A stretch of 61,998 nt of DNA from Psychrobacter sp. (GCF_030454045.1 NZ_JAKDJE010000009.1:1-61998); one strand, 5' to 3'. Numbered from the stretch's first letter, positions 24,481 to 31,016 are shown. Numbers and translations: made by a program. Notes: a model not told the origin generated them from the sequence alone.

Positions 24481-24970
24481 TGTGTCTCTCCATGTTCCGT
24501 TCAGCATTTTTTAAGATGGTTTGAATATGACTAATCAATGCGTGACCGTCTTTTTTCATACTTGCATATTCGTCAGGTTCGATGACCTTGTCAGCATAAG
24601 CGTCCAATGAGGTGCTATTAAGATCCGCGAACTTTTGACCAAGTAATGCAATATCAACCATCTCGTCGCATTGGTTGTTGTCATCAGGCAGCAAGAACCA
24701 TCCAGCGTTACCATGCGCGCAGCAGATAGCATCCATTATTAGAGATGATTGAGTGCTGCTTAATAGTTGCTCAATAAGCACAGGTGAGCAGGTATGAGAT
24801 GTGCGCTTGGGATTTACTTGTAGCGCGGTAGTATTGTAATTAAGCCCAAACGTCTCACAGATACCGCCAAGTGTACCGCGTGGTTTCATTGCAGCTTGAT
24901 AGATTGCGGCTTCCAGATCTAATACGCATTTCTCGGCACGCTGTGCGGCTGTGTATTTTTGTTTCGACAT
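24470..24970 (-). CDS. CII-type phage regulatory protein
   Basis: A 166-aa protein whose N-terminal 90 residues (LEAAIYQAAMKPRGTLGGIC, YNTTALQVNPKRTSHTCSPVLIEQLLSS) resemble the phage regulatory CII family (CP76-like). In these proteins an HTH binds promoters needed for lysogeny. Start ATG at 24970 with GGGGGCAAT upstream. Located after the Cro-like gene, just where lambda cII lies, and overlapping the primase start by 11 bases. Confidence 0.75.
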   Translation of the reverse strand: MSKQKYTAAQRAEKCVLDLEAAIYQAAMKPRGTLGGICETFGLNYNTTALQVNPKRTSHTCSPVLIEQLLSSTQSSLIMDAICCAHGNAGWFLLPDDNNQCDEMVDIALLGQKFADLNSTSLDAYADKVIEPDEYASMKKDGHALISHIQTILKNAERNMERHNDR

Positions 24971-25011
24971 ATTGCCCCCGTTATTGTCGTTCTTTTATTT
25001 CGGCTGTAGCG

Positions 25012-25272
25012 TTAAGCTAGTTGTTGTTGATTACTTGGATCGTTTGCTGGTTCGGGAGTGGGGAATATATCTGGACGTAACTCGTGACATGGGACGCCAG
25101 TAGCTTCGCTAATTTTTGCAACATACTTAGCAGATGCTCTACCGTCTCTATTCAGCCATTGCCAAACGTTTTGTTGTTTTGCGTCGATTAGCTTTGCAAG
25201 CTCGGTTTGACCTCCAGCCTTATGAACGGCTCCCATAAGAGCTTCTTTTGGAGTAATTGGATCAATAATCAT
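25012..25272 (-). CDS. Cro-like repressor (YdaS/HTH type)
   Basis: An 86-aa HTH protein: ALMGAVHKAGGQTELAKLID, QQNVWQWLNRDGRASAKYVAKI and EATGVPCHELRPDIFP are typical of YdaS/Cro-like regulators encoded opposite a CI gene. Start ATG at 25272 with AAGGA eight bases upstream; this ribosome site overlaps the first operator repeat (25284-25295). Divergent from the repressor gene across the 126-base operator region. Expected to favour lytic growth by blocking repressor synthesis. Confidence 0.88.
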   Translation of the reverse strand: MIIDPITPKEALMGAVHKAGGQTELAKLIDAKQQNVWQWLNRDGRASAKYVAKISEATGVPCHELRPDIFPTPEPANDPSNQQQLA

Positions 25273-25283
25273 GATGTAAATCC

Positions 25284-25372
25284 TTTGTTGTTAATTTTAG
25301 TGTATTTAATCATTTGTTGTTAATTATGTCAAATCTTTTGTTGTTAGCTTTGCAACATCATTTGTTTTAAAT
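25284..25372. promoter_or_regulatory. Left operator region, four repeats
   Basis: Repeats of TTTGTTGTTAAT start at 25284, 25313, 25337 and 25361 (the last two with changes at the end), spaced 29, 24 and 24 bases. They cover the Cro-like promoter and the region before the repressor gene. The same sequence recurs at the second control region. Likely sites for the CI-like and Cro-like proteins. Confidence 0.8.
25304..25332 (-). promoter_or_regulatory. Leftward early promoter (PR-like)
   Basis: Minus strand: perfect TTGACA (25332-25327), 17-base spacer, TTAAAT (25309-25304). An operator repeat (25313-25324) fills the spacer and another abuts the -35 box. Should drive cro-like, cII-like, primase and helicase genes when the repressor is gone. 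Confidence 0.8.
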
Positions 25373-25398
25373 TAAGAGAAATTACAGAGGATATAATT

Positions 25399-26079
25399 AT
25401 GGCACTTGGACAGCGAGTTAAAGAAGCTAGAGAGTTTAGAGGTCTTAAACAAGGAGAGCTTGCTGATCTAATCGGATGGACACAGCAAGCATTATCTACA
25501 TTAGAAAAAAGAGACAGTAAGAAGAGTTCTTATTCTGCTCAAATAGCGAAAGCACTGGATATCGACATTGATTGGTTGATGAGCGGTACGGGCGAAATGA
25601 TTAAAAAGGAAAAAGAGAAGGGAAACGGTATAGTTAAGAGCCCTATTAAGTACGTTCCAGTTAAAGGTTCAGCTCAGATGGGTGATAACGGATATTGGCT
25701 GGAGCTGGATTACATGGGGAATGGCGGGGATGGATACTTAGAGGTAAATAATGCTAGTGATTCAGCGTATGTCATACGTGCCGTAGGTGACAGCATGTTC
25801 CCTGCATTGCGTTCAGGATGGTACATAGTGTTCGATCCTAAAAGAGATCCGTGCGCTGGCGAATATGTGCATATTGTATTAGCAGATGGTCGCAACATGA
25901 TTAAAGAGTTTGTTAGCTGTCAACATGGCATTATTACTGTTATATCTGTTAATGGAATGGAACGAATGTCTTTCAACTGTGAAGAGGTAAATGTTCTAAA
26001 CCCATTTGTAGAAATACAACCGCCAAGCAGACTGCGTGATGAGCTGCACTTATTGGATAATGAATGTACGGGGATATAA
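25399..26079 (+). CDS. CI-like repressor with S24 self-cleavage domain
   Basis: A 226-aa protein. N-terminal XRE-type HTH (about 3-62: MALGQRVKEAREFRGLKQ, LADLIGWTQQALSTLEK). A charged linker follows, then an S24/LexA-like domain with Ser132 in VGDSMFPALRSG and Lys169 in GRNMIKEF, the catalytic pair for RecA-stimulated self-cleavage. AGAGG lies eight bases before the ATG at 25399. Maintains lysogeny by binding operators on both sides of its own gene, and should make this prophage inducible by DNA damage. Confidence 0.94.
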   Translation: MALGQRVKEAREFRGLKQGELADLIGWTQQALSTLEKRDSKKSSYSAQIAKALDIDIDWLMSGTGEMIKKEKEKGNGIVKSPIKYVPVKGSAQMGDNGYWLELDYMGNGGDGYLEVNNASDSAYVIRAVGDSMFPALRSGWYIVFDPKRDPCAGEYVHIVLADGRNMIKEFVSCQHGIITVISVNGMERMSFNCEEVNVLNPFVEIQPPSRLRDELHLLDNECTGI

Positions 26080-26081
26080 CA

Positions 26082-26207
26082 ATGCCTAGCAGACCATGGA
26101 TAGAGTATTGGGTTGAGCATTACTTTGCACATGCTAAACCAGTCTCAGAAGACAACCCTTTAGTTAGGGGCTGGTGTGTTTATATTGAAGTCTACGAGTT
26201 GGACTAA
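26082..26207 (+). CDS. 41-aa protein coupled to the repressor gene
   Basis: A short frame starting two bases after the repressor stop (ATG at 26082, TAA at 26205-26207). The product, MPSRPWIEYWVEHYFAHAKP and onward, is rich in aromatic residues and ends in an acidic YIEVYELD. No family recognised. It would be made in the lysogen together with the repressor, like rex genes in lambda, so a role in the prophage state (immunity, exclusion) is possible but unproven. Confidence 0.55.
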   Translation: MPSRPWIEYWVEHYFAHAKPVSEDNPLVRGWCVYIEVYELD

Positions 26208-26233
26208 CTAAAGCACTTAATTTCTTAACATGT

Positions 26234-26305
26234 TTTGTTGTTAATATTTAATTATTTTTAATATAAACAACAAAAGATTTGACATTATTAACAACAAATG
26301 ATTAA
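26234..26305. promoter_or_regulatory. Right operator region, mirror copy of left
   Basis: Contains TTTGTTGTTAAT at 26234-26245 and its inverse at 26263-26274 (one mismatch) and 26287-26298. The stretch 26266-26305, reverse complemented, matches 25306-25345 in 39 of 40 bases. The repressor gene therefore sits between two equivalent control modules. The rest of 26208-26340 is AT-rich with no further gene. Confidence 0.85.
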
Positions 26306-26308
26306 TAT
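26279..26308 (+). promoter_or_regulatory. Rightward early promoter (PL-like)
   Basis: TTGACA at 26279-26284, 18-base spacer, TAATAT at 26303-26308. An inverse operator repeat lies in the spacer, as in the leftward promoter. The leader has a hairpin ACCCGT/ACGGGT (26311-26332) just before the first gene at 26341. Should transcribe the small-gene operon towards the integrase. Confidence 0.8.
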
Positions 26309-26340
26309 ATACCCGTAATCAACAAAACGGGTATAACGTC

Positions 26341-26565
26341 ATGTCTCAATATCAAAACAATGGAACTGTCACACCAAATCGCGCTCAGCTAGAGATTGAG
26401 CGCCTACAAACAATCCTAGCCGAACGTAACCAACAGCTACAAGCTGCTGAGCAGACAATCACTCACACACAGATTAACTATAAGCAAGCGCATAAAACTA
26501 TGCGTTTGCTTATGGTTTTTTGCGTTTTGTTGATTGTTGTTTTGTCGTTGGGAGGTGCAGCATGA
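26341..26565 (+). CDS. Small C-tail-anchored membrane protein, unknown
   Basis: A 74-aa protein: polar N-terminus, an amphipathic coiled-coil helix (about 17-45: RAQLEIERLQTILAERNQQL), and a single C-terminal membrane helix (RLLMVFCVLLIVVLSLGG). First gene of the rightward early operon. Its stop overlaps the next start (ATGA). No family recognised; the architecture (coiled coil displayed in the cytoplasm by a C-terminal anchor) is known from some phage exclusion proteins, but that is only analogy. Confidence 0.7.
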   Translation: MSQYQNNGTVTPNRAQLEIERLQTILAERNQQLQAAEQTITHTQINYKQAHKTMRLLMVFCVLLIVVLSLGGAA

Positions 26566-27284
26566 GCACTCAAAACAAGCTAGGCAAGCTAATCACACGC
26601 TTTGAAATCGGATTTGATAACGAAACCAAAGCTGATATTGATGCTTTAAAAGCGAAAATCGACGAATTGACGCGCGCGCTGTCAGTTAAAAATGACAGTC
26701 ACGGTGACCGCTTACTTGCTGCGATGCAAGCTGAAGCAGCTAATGATGCGCCTATAACGCACACTCCGTGGGAAAATGATCTTAAGCGCGCGTCCGTCAA
26801 CGATGTCGATTATCTAAGCGGTAACGACTTAGACGAATGCGTCCCACATATCGATGATGTATTAGACCAACGTAATTGGCTATCTGAGTCAGTACCACAA
26901 ATCACCCAAGCTGATATGCAGCTTATCTTTATCAAAAATCTATCGGAATGCCTAATTCAGCGCATGCATAGCATGGACCGCTTTAGTGAAGACGACTATG
27001 CGATTGGTGGCGATAAGTTGATAGCGTGGGACATCGTGATTGGTAAAAATTCCTTTAATGATAAGCGTCCTAATTTTGCGATTGTCATAGCAACATCAAA
27101 TATAGAGCATAGTGATAAATCAAGCTTTGGCATAGCCGATCTTACCAGCCGTTTTTCACTGAATCAGTTTATTCATACAGGTCAGTACGTAAAGATATCG
27201 GTTTGGCACAACGAAACTTATCGCACCATCACCGAAGCCGAGCTGCCAGCATTCCGCGCGGCATTGGAGGCGTGCTATGCGTAA
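26562..27284 (+). CDS. Early operon protein, unknown (240 aa)
   Basis: Starts at the ATG at 26562, which overlaps the preceding TGA and has GGAGG seven bases upstream; a longer frame back to 26520 lies inside the previous gene and is unlikely. N-terminal coiled coil (about 18-45: ETKADIDALKAKIDELTRAL) followed by an acidic mixed region and a C-terminal alpha/beta part with FAIVIATSNIEHSD and YVKISVWHNETYRTITEAEL. No family recognised. Overlaps the next gene by eight bases. Confidence 0.75.
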   Translation: MSTQNKLGKLITRFEIGFDNETKADIDALKAKIDELTRALSVKNDSHGDRLLAAMQAEAANDAPITHTPWENDLKRASVNDVDYLSGNDLDECVPHIDDVLDQRNWLSESVPQITQADMQLIFIKNLSECLIQRMHSMDRFSEDDYAIGGDKLIAWDIVIGKNSFNDKRPNFAIVIATSNIEHSDKSSFGIADLTSRFSLNQFIHTGQYVKISVWHNETYRTITEAELPAFRAALEACYA

Positions 27285-27630
27285 CATCGCCAACATCAAG
27301 CCATCGGCAGTCCTAGCCTCTCTTATCCAAAGCGCAAAGCTCACAAACACTGTCAGCCGTACAGCGTTGCGTGACGCTAATATCCAGTGGTCGGCTCATA
27401 TCGCCAAACCAAGATGCAACCGTGATCAGCAGACACTTATCGATGTTGCAGACCAGCTGCGGCTGGTCATCGTGCAAGTGTCTCAACGCCAATGTCGTAT
27501 CAATCCAACCCAGTGGCCAATATTGGTACGTCTAGAGGCTGACTTGCGTACTGCATATTTAGCCAATATCAACCTTGAGCCGCTACTTGACACCGTAGCC
27601 GTCAATAGTGACCACAGCGAGGTAGCGTAA
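27277..27630 (+). CDS. Early operon protein, unknown (117 aa)
   Basis: A 117-aa basic, mostly helical protein (RNIANIKPSAVLASLIQSAK; QQTLIDVADQLRLVIVQVSQ). Starts within the end of the previous gene and shares one base with the next start (TAATG), so the genes are translationally coupled. No family recognised. Confidence 0.7.
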   Translation: MRNIANIKPSAVLASLIQSAKLTNTVSRTALRDANIQWSAHIAKPRCNRDQQTLIDVADQLRLVIVQVSQRQCRINPTQWPILVRLEADLRTAYLANINLEPLLDTVAVNSDHSEVA

Positions 27631-28142
27631 TGTCAAAGCAATCAAAAAAACCGTTGATGATTAGCGTATGTGGCGCGCCGCATATTGGTGTAACTACGGC
27701 TTGTGACCGTGTGCAGCGATGTCTCAATGCACAGGGCATCATCACAGATGTTATTACGCTTGAGCGTGGCATTGATGTGATCAATTTTAATGATGACTTT
27801 TTGCTTGGTAACTATATGCACCTAGACGTCATCTTGTTTGATAAACATCGCAATGCGGATTCAGCAGTTAAGCGGCGCTTAATACATCCGCTTTGGGACA
27901 GTGAAGGAGTCGTCCCTGACATGAGTGTACTGCTTAGCTCATCAATAGATGGTTACAACAAAGCAATCCGTAATCGCACTGATAAGCGCAAAAAAGCTGC
28001 GCATCATGAAGCCTATCTATCGATAGAAAGATCGCATTACGGTACTAAAAATCATCATGTCGTCAACATCGATGGTAAAAACGGGCAGTTATACGCAGCC
28101 GGTACGATTAAAAGTCTGATATTACGGGAGCTAAAGCGATGA
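27630..28142 (+). CDS. P-loop-like protein with altered Walker A, unknown
   Basis: A 170-aa protein whose start MISVCGAPHIGVTTACDRVQ has the shape beta strand - GxxxxG - helix of nucleotide kinases or ParA-like NTPases, but the Walker lysine is replaced by Val21 (GAPHIGVTT). It continues with DVITLERGIDVINFND and LDVILFDKHRN, resembling Walker B-type strands, and a basic C-terminal half. It may bind a nucleotide without hydrolysis, or may have lost the activity. Overlaps the next gene by four bases. Confidence 0.7.
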   Translation: MSKQSKKPLMISVCGAPHIGVTTACDRVQRCLNAQGIITDVITLERGIDVINFNDDFLLGNYMHLDVILFDKHRNADSAVKRRLIHPLWDSEGVVPDMSVLLSSSIDGYNKAIRNRTDKRKKAAHHEAYLSIERSHYGTKNHHVVNIDGKNGQLYAAGTIKSLILRELKR

Positions 28143-28351
28143 GTAAAACATTATCACTTAGCCGTCGTGCTCATCTATTTGTCAAAGACGGACAGTTTTT
28201 TATCAAGCTGCAACGTCAAAATCAGCGTGATCCAAAACGCGACGATTATTACATCATGAAAAAGTTTGAGCTGGAACGCCTAAAAGAGATCCATGAGTGG
28301 TTAAGCAAAATGATCAAAGAAAGTGAGAGCAGTAATGTCAAAGCAGATTAA
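28139..28351 (+). CDS. Small basic early protein, unknown (70 aa)
   Basis: ATGA overlap with the upstream stop. Beta-like start (AHLFVKDGQFFIKLQRQ) and helical end (KFELERLKEIHEWLSKMIKE). Basic and compact, of the size of DNA-binding or inhibitor proteins. No family recognised. Confidence 0.65.
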   Translation: MSKTLSLSRRAHLFVKDGQFFIKLQRQNQRDPKRDDYYIMKKFELERLKEIHEWLSKMIKESESSNVKAD

Positions 28352-28553
28352 GCGAGTTACGTTTGCACGTAATAATTACGGATTGCGGTGGCTTGATGTA
28401 AATATGCACAGCTGGGAGATTGTCGGCGCGTGCGGGGAAGGGCGTCACCTGGTGGGCCGAGCATGTCGCTTGGCTGACCGTGGCAATAAAATTGAATATC
28501 GCACTGGGTCAACCTACACGGCCATCAATGCGACTGTTGAGAAGATGGGGTAG
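28335..28553 (+). CDS. Small early protein, unknown (72 aa)
   Basis: ATG at 28335 (MSKQIKRVTFARNNYG) with GAGAG upstream; overlaps the previous gene by 17 bases. An in-frame GTG at 28323 is possible but sits in that ribosome site. Contains RWLDVNMHSWEIVGACGEGRHLVGRACRL in the middle, a beta-rich pattern. No family recognised. Confidence 0.65.
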   Translation: MSKQIKRVTFARNNYGLRWLDVNMHSWEIVGACGEGRHLVGRACRLADRGNKIEYRTGSTYTAINATVEKMG

Positions 28554-28556
28554 ATA

Positions 28557-28757
28557 ATGGCTGATGATGCAGATCGCGCAAATGACTATGTTGATTTAAC
28601 GATGACTCAGTATCTGAGTCGAGCGCCAAAATTTGACAAGCCGTCACTGGCTGAGTGCTTGGAATGTGGCGAGGATATCCCCGCTAAACGTCAATCAATG
28701 GGCGGGGTAACGCTCTGTGTAGACTGCCAAAGCGTATTTGAGAAAAGGGGACGGTGA
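28557..28757 (+). CDS. TraR/DksA-type C4 zinc-finger protein
   Basis: A 66-aa protein with an acidic N-terminal helix (MADDADRANDYVDLTMTQYL) and the zinc finger CLECGEDIPAKRQ - LCVDCQ, i.e. two CxxC pairs, followed by KRGR. This is the TraR/DksA layout (P2 Orf82 and F TraR are relatives). These short proteins enter the RNA polymerase secondary channel and shift host promoter use. Its stop overlaps the next start. Confidence 0.85.
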   Translation: MADDADRANDYVDLTMTQYLSRAPKFDKPSLAECLECGEDIPAKRQSMGGVTLCVDCQSVFEKRGR

Positions 28758-28870
28758 TGTTGACTGATAATGAACAACTTTTAGTAATCACCGGCACTGC
28801 TATCTTACTGGGCATGCTCATTGTCGCAGTGATTTGGCTATTATCGATTGAGTTGAATAACGGAGAATGA
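28757..28870 (+). CDS. 37-aa single-span membrane protein
   Basis: Frame from ATG at 28757 (TGATG overlap with the zinc-finger gene) to TGA at 28870, overlapping the next start. Short polar N-terminus MLTDNEQL, one membrane helix (LVITGTAILLGMLIVAVIWL) and the tail SIELNNGE. Unknown function; overlap on both sides supports a real gene. Confidence 0.6.
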   Translation: MLTDNEQLLVITGTAILLGMLIVAVIWLLSIELNNGE

Positions 28871-29508
28871 CTGTGATTAATGCAAAAGAACGTCCAATAA
28901 TCTTAACCGCACAAGAAGTTAATGCAGTGTTAGCAGGCGATAAGACGCAGCACAGATTGCCTGTATTGACTGCGAAAGAGATTGACGAAGGTTTTGAATG
29001 GGATTTTAGTGCAGAGGGTGATAGTGCGGTCTGTATAAAAGAAATAGATGACGAACGGCAGGAGGTTTTACTTAAACCTTGTCCTTTCGGGGAGATGGGT
29101 GAGCGGCTGTGGGTGCAGGAGCCGTCATTAATTCATTGTGATTGGGATTGGTTTTACGCTGACAATACGCTGGTCGAATGCAAAGAGCCTTTCACACCAG
29201 GTGATTTGCATTTACCTTGGGACGACGAGCATCAAGAATACATAGGGCCTATCGGTGCTGAGCACATGCCACGTTGGGCAAGTCGCTTGCTTTTAGAAAT
29301 AATCGATATTCGCATTGAGAGTGTACGAGATATTAACGCAGCTAGTGCGGAGGCAGAAGGTTGTTTTAATTTTGCTGGTTATGAAAAATTGAAACCAAAA
29401 CCTTTATCTGCGTTTATTACCTACTGGATGGCGAAGTATGGCGATGACGCATGGTGGGACAATCCTTGGGTTTGGGTTATTGAGTTTAAAGTAATAAGTG
29501 AGGACTGA
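28867..29508 (+). CDS. Prophage ASCH/PUA-like protein (MPRWASR type)
   Basis: A 213-aa member of a widespread prophage family. Recognisable features are the start RPIILTAQEVNAVLAGDKTQHR, CPFGEMGERLWVQE, HMPRWASRLLLEIIDIRIE, VRDINAASAEAEG and the end NPWVWVIEFK. The layout is that of an ASCH-like fold, which suggests RNA or nucleotide binding, though the role in phages is not settled. ATG at 28867 overlaps the upstream stop; GTG at 28873 has a better-spaced GGAG and is a likely alternative start. Confidence 0.75.
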   Translation: MTVINAKERPIILTAQEVNAVLAGDKTQHRLPVLTAKEIDEGFEWDFSAEGDSAVCIKEIDDERQEVLLKPCPFGEMGERLWVQEPSLIHCDWDWFYADNTLVECKEPFTPGDLHLPWDDEHQEYIGPIGAEHMPRWASRLLLEIIDIRIESVRDINAASAEAEGCFNFAGYEKLKPKPLSAFITYWMAKYGDDAWWDNPWVWVIEFKVISED

Positions 29509-29511
29509 AAA

Positions 29512-29853
29512 ATGGACGTTATTGAAATTATCAAATCAAATGTTCCGTTGGACTGGGTAACGCTCCCTCAATTTGGTAAACTTATTGGTCTACCGCACGA
29601 ACGCTTATACATGGCAAAAGATAAATGGCCAGAAGGTGAAGTGTGGAAAAGGGTTGATAATAAGATTTACTTTAGTCTGAATGGGTGGAATGAATGGCTG
29701 GATCAACAGGGTATCCAAAAGGCGTTAGAGTGCGAAGCGGCAGCGTCGAAATTAATATCCCAATCAAAGGAGAAGGGCGCAGGTACTTCGTCCTCCCGTA
29801 CACGGCGACGCCGAAAAACATTGCCCAAGCGGGAAAGCTACGAGCTAGTTTGA
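29512..29853 (+). CDS. xis: Excisionase-like protein (Xis)
   Basis: A 113-aa protein whose core LDWVTLPQFGKLIGLPHERL, WPEGEVWKRVDNKIYFSLNGWNEWL is the pattern of small excisionases encoded before tyrosine integrases (winged-helix, DUF1233-like). The last 45 residues, Ser/Arg-rich, are coded by DNA shared with the start of the integrase gene in another frame. It should bind attL/attR and turn integration into excision. Confidence 0.75.
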   Translation: MDVIEIIKSNVPLDWVTLPQFGKLIGLPHERLYMAKDKWPEGEVWKRVDNKIYFSLNGWNEWLDQQGIQKALECEAAASKLISQSKEKGAGTSSSRTRRRRKTLPKRESYELV

Positions 29854-30833
29854 TGGCTCGTAGAAAATGGGAGAATCTGACAGTAACAGATATTGAATTG
29901 GCTTGTAATATTATCGATGAAACGAAAGCAGATGATAGACCAATTTTTGCAGACTATGCGCAGCTTTATCTTGATAGCTTAGATAGTGGTAATACAGGCA
30001 CTAGACGTAAATACAAAGGCATCCTCAAAAATAAATGGATGCCTTTTTTTGCATCTATAGCAATTGCAGACATAACACCGGCAATGGTGCGCACTGCACT
30101 CGCACAGAATGACTTTAGCAGCACTAAAACTGCTAACGACGCACTCACGCCACTGCGCGGAGTGTTTGATTTAGCATTTATTGACGAAATTATTGAAGAG
30201 TTGCCCACTAAACGTATCCGTAATAAGAAAACTCAAAAGGATGAGCCAGATCCTTTTTTGCCTAATGAGCGTTTGGCCATACTTGATTATATGCAAAGCC
30301 ATTGGACAGATGGTAAAGAGATTTGGTATCTATATTTTGTATGGCAGTTTTGGACCGGTTGTCGCCCTGGCGAATCATTGGCCATAGACTGGGCTGACAT
30401 AGATATACCCAATCGACTAGCAAAAATAAGTAAGACGTTGAGCAGTGGCAAGGTGCAGCTATCAACTAAGACCAATGAAATACGTAATATCTATCTCAAC
30501 GATAAGATATTGGTTGTATTGGATAGACTCAAGGTACTCACTGGCCACCAGTCACGTCTGTTTATCAGCTTACACACCGATGAGCCATGGACACGACCAG
30601 ATAAGTTGTCCGAAAAGTTTCAAGAAGTCCTACCAGTGATCGGCGTAAGAGCTCGACCTGCTTATAATTGCCGTCATACTTATGCGACGACGATGCTCAA
30701 TAGTATGATCGATGTTTCTGCAGCGGCTTATCAGATGGGCCATGACATCATCACGTTCACTAAAATCTATGCAAAGTGGATTAATACCGAGCGCATGCAG
30801 ACTGAGATGATGAAGCTGGATTATGGGGACTAA
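29694..30833 (+). CDS. int: Tyrosine-type site-specific integrase
   Basis: A 379-aa recombinase. Residues 8-52 (YPKGVRVRSGSVEINI...NIAQAGKLRA) form an arm-binding domain of the DUF3596 type; about 85-175 the core-binding SAM-like domain. The catalytic domain has Arg224 (GCRPGE), Lys259 (STKT), Tyr324/Arg327 (YNCRH, Tyr where His is usual), His350 (MGH) and the nucleophile Tyr359 (KIYAKW). Start at 29694 with GGGTGGA upstream; the arm domain would be lost with any later start, so the 160-base overlap with xis is real. Ends 150 bases from the attachment core. Confidence 0.95.
   Translation: MAGSTGYPKGVRVRSGSVEINIPIKGEGRRYFVLPYTATPKNIAQAGKLRASLMARRKWENLTVTDIELACNIIDETKADDRPIFADYAQLYLDSLDSGNTGTRRKYKGILKNKWMPFFASIAIADITPAMVRTALAQNDFSSTKTANDALTPLRGVFDLAFIDEIIEELPTKRIRNKKTQKDEPDPFLPNERLAILDYMQSHWTDGKEIWYLYFVWQFWTGCRPGESLAIDWADIDIPNRLAKISKTLSSGKVQLSTKTNEIRNIYLNDKILVVLDRLKVLTGHQSRLFISLHTDEPWTRPDKLSEKFQEVLPVIGVRARPAYNCRHTYATTMLNSMIDVSAAAYQMGHDIITFTKIYAKWINTERMQTEMMKLDYGD
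30015..30050 (+). terminator. Intrinsic terminator inside integrase gene
   Basis: Perfect ten-pair stem AAAGGCATCC/GGATGCCTTT with a 12-base loop, followed by a T run ending at 30050, in the same direction as int and inside its core-binding domain region. It could stop rightward transcripts that are not antiterminated or not covered by ribosomes. Confidence 0.7.
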
Positions 30834-30856
30834 CTGCCGAGGGTTACTCGGTAGTT
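30832..30856 (+). other. Hairpin at the integrase stop codon
   Basis: Ten-pair stem (AACTGCCGAG/CTCGGTAGTT, one G-U) with a five-base loop, beginning in the stop codon. No T run follows, so it is not a standard terminator; it may protect the mRNA 3' end or be a processing site. Confidence 0.5.
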
Positions 30857-30866
30857 GAATTATAGA

Positions 30867-30887
30867 AACTGCGACAAAACTGCGACA
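30867..30887 (+). other. Integrase arm-type sites, right arm (copy 1)
   Basis: AACTGCGACA at 30867-30876 and 30878-30887, one helical turn apart, in the same orientation as the pair near the left phage end. They lie 95 bases before the central core. Confidence 0.75.
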
Positions 30888-30925
30888 ACAGCACCTTTAA
30901 TAAATACTTATCAAATTTTAGGCAA

Positions 30926-30952
30926 TAAAAAAACCTGCCCGAAGGCAGGTTT
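30926..30952 (-). terminator. Terminator facing the integrase side of att
   Basis: Stem ACCTGCC/GGCAGGT with tetraloop; on the minus strand it is followed by seven T, a strong terminator for transcription entering the phage from the core side. On plus the tail is only TTTAG, so it may weakly end int mRNA as well. Confidence 0.8.
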
Positions 30953-30982
30953 AGTATAGGTTTGAGACAATTTATTCACTAT

Positions 30983-31016
30983 CCGAAAATGGTGGGGCTG
31001 GAGAGACTCGAACTCT
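30983..31016. other. attP: Central core, equals attP
   Basis: The same 34-base core, flanked on the left by the phage right end (after the integrase gene) and on the right by the phage left end (before the endolysin). This is the order expected in circular phage DNA, so the junction reproduces attP with both arms. It lies between two pairs of arm-type repeats at nearly equal distances (95 and 97 bases). Confidence 0.9.

Larger units (their letters stand above)
22..30982. mobile_element. Prophage copy 1 (HK97-like siphovirus, 30,961 bp)
   Basis: One complete temperate phage genome, from the 34-base core at 22-55 up to the next core at 30983. It carries integration, immunity, replication, packaging, head, tail and lysis genes in the usual order, and every gene I examined is open and intact. 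It is followed without a gap by a second identical copy. The P27-type small terminase plus HNH protein, HK97-type portal, protease and capsid, and a long tape measure with a G/GT frameshift indicate a non-contractile-tailed, probably cos-packaging phage. Confidence 0.95.
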
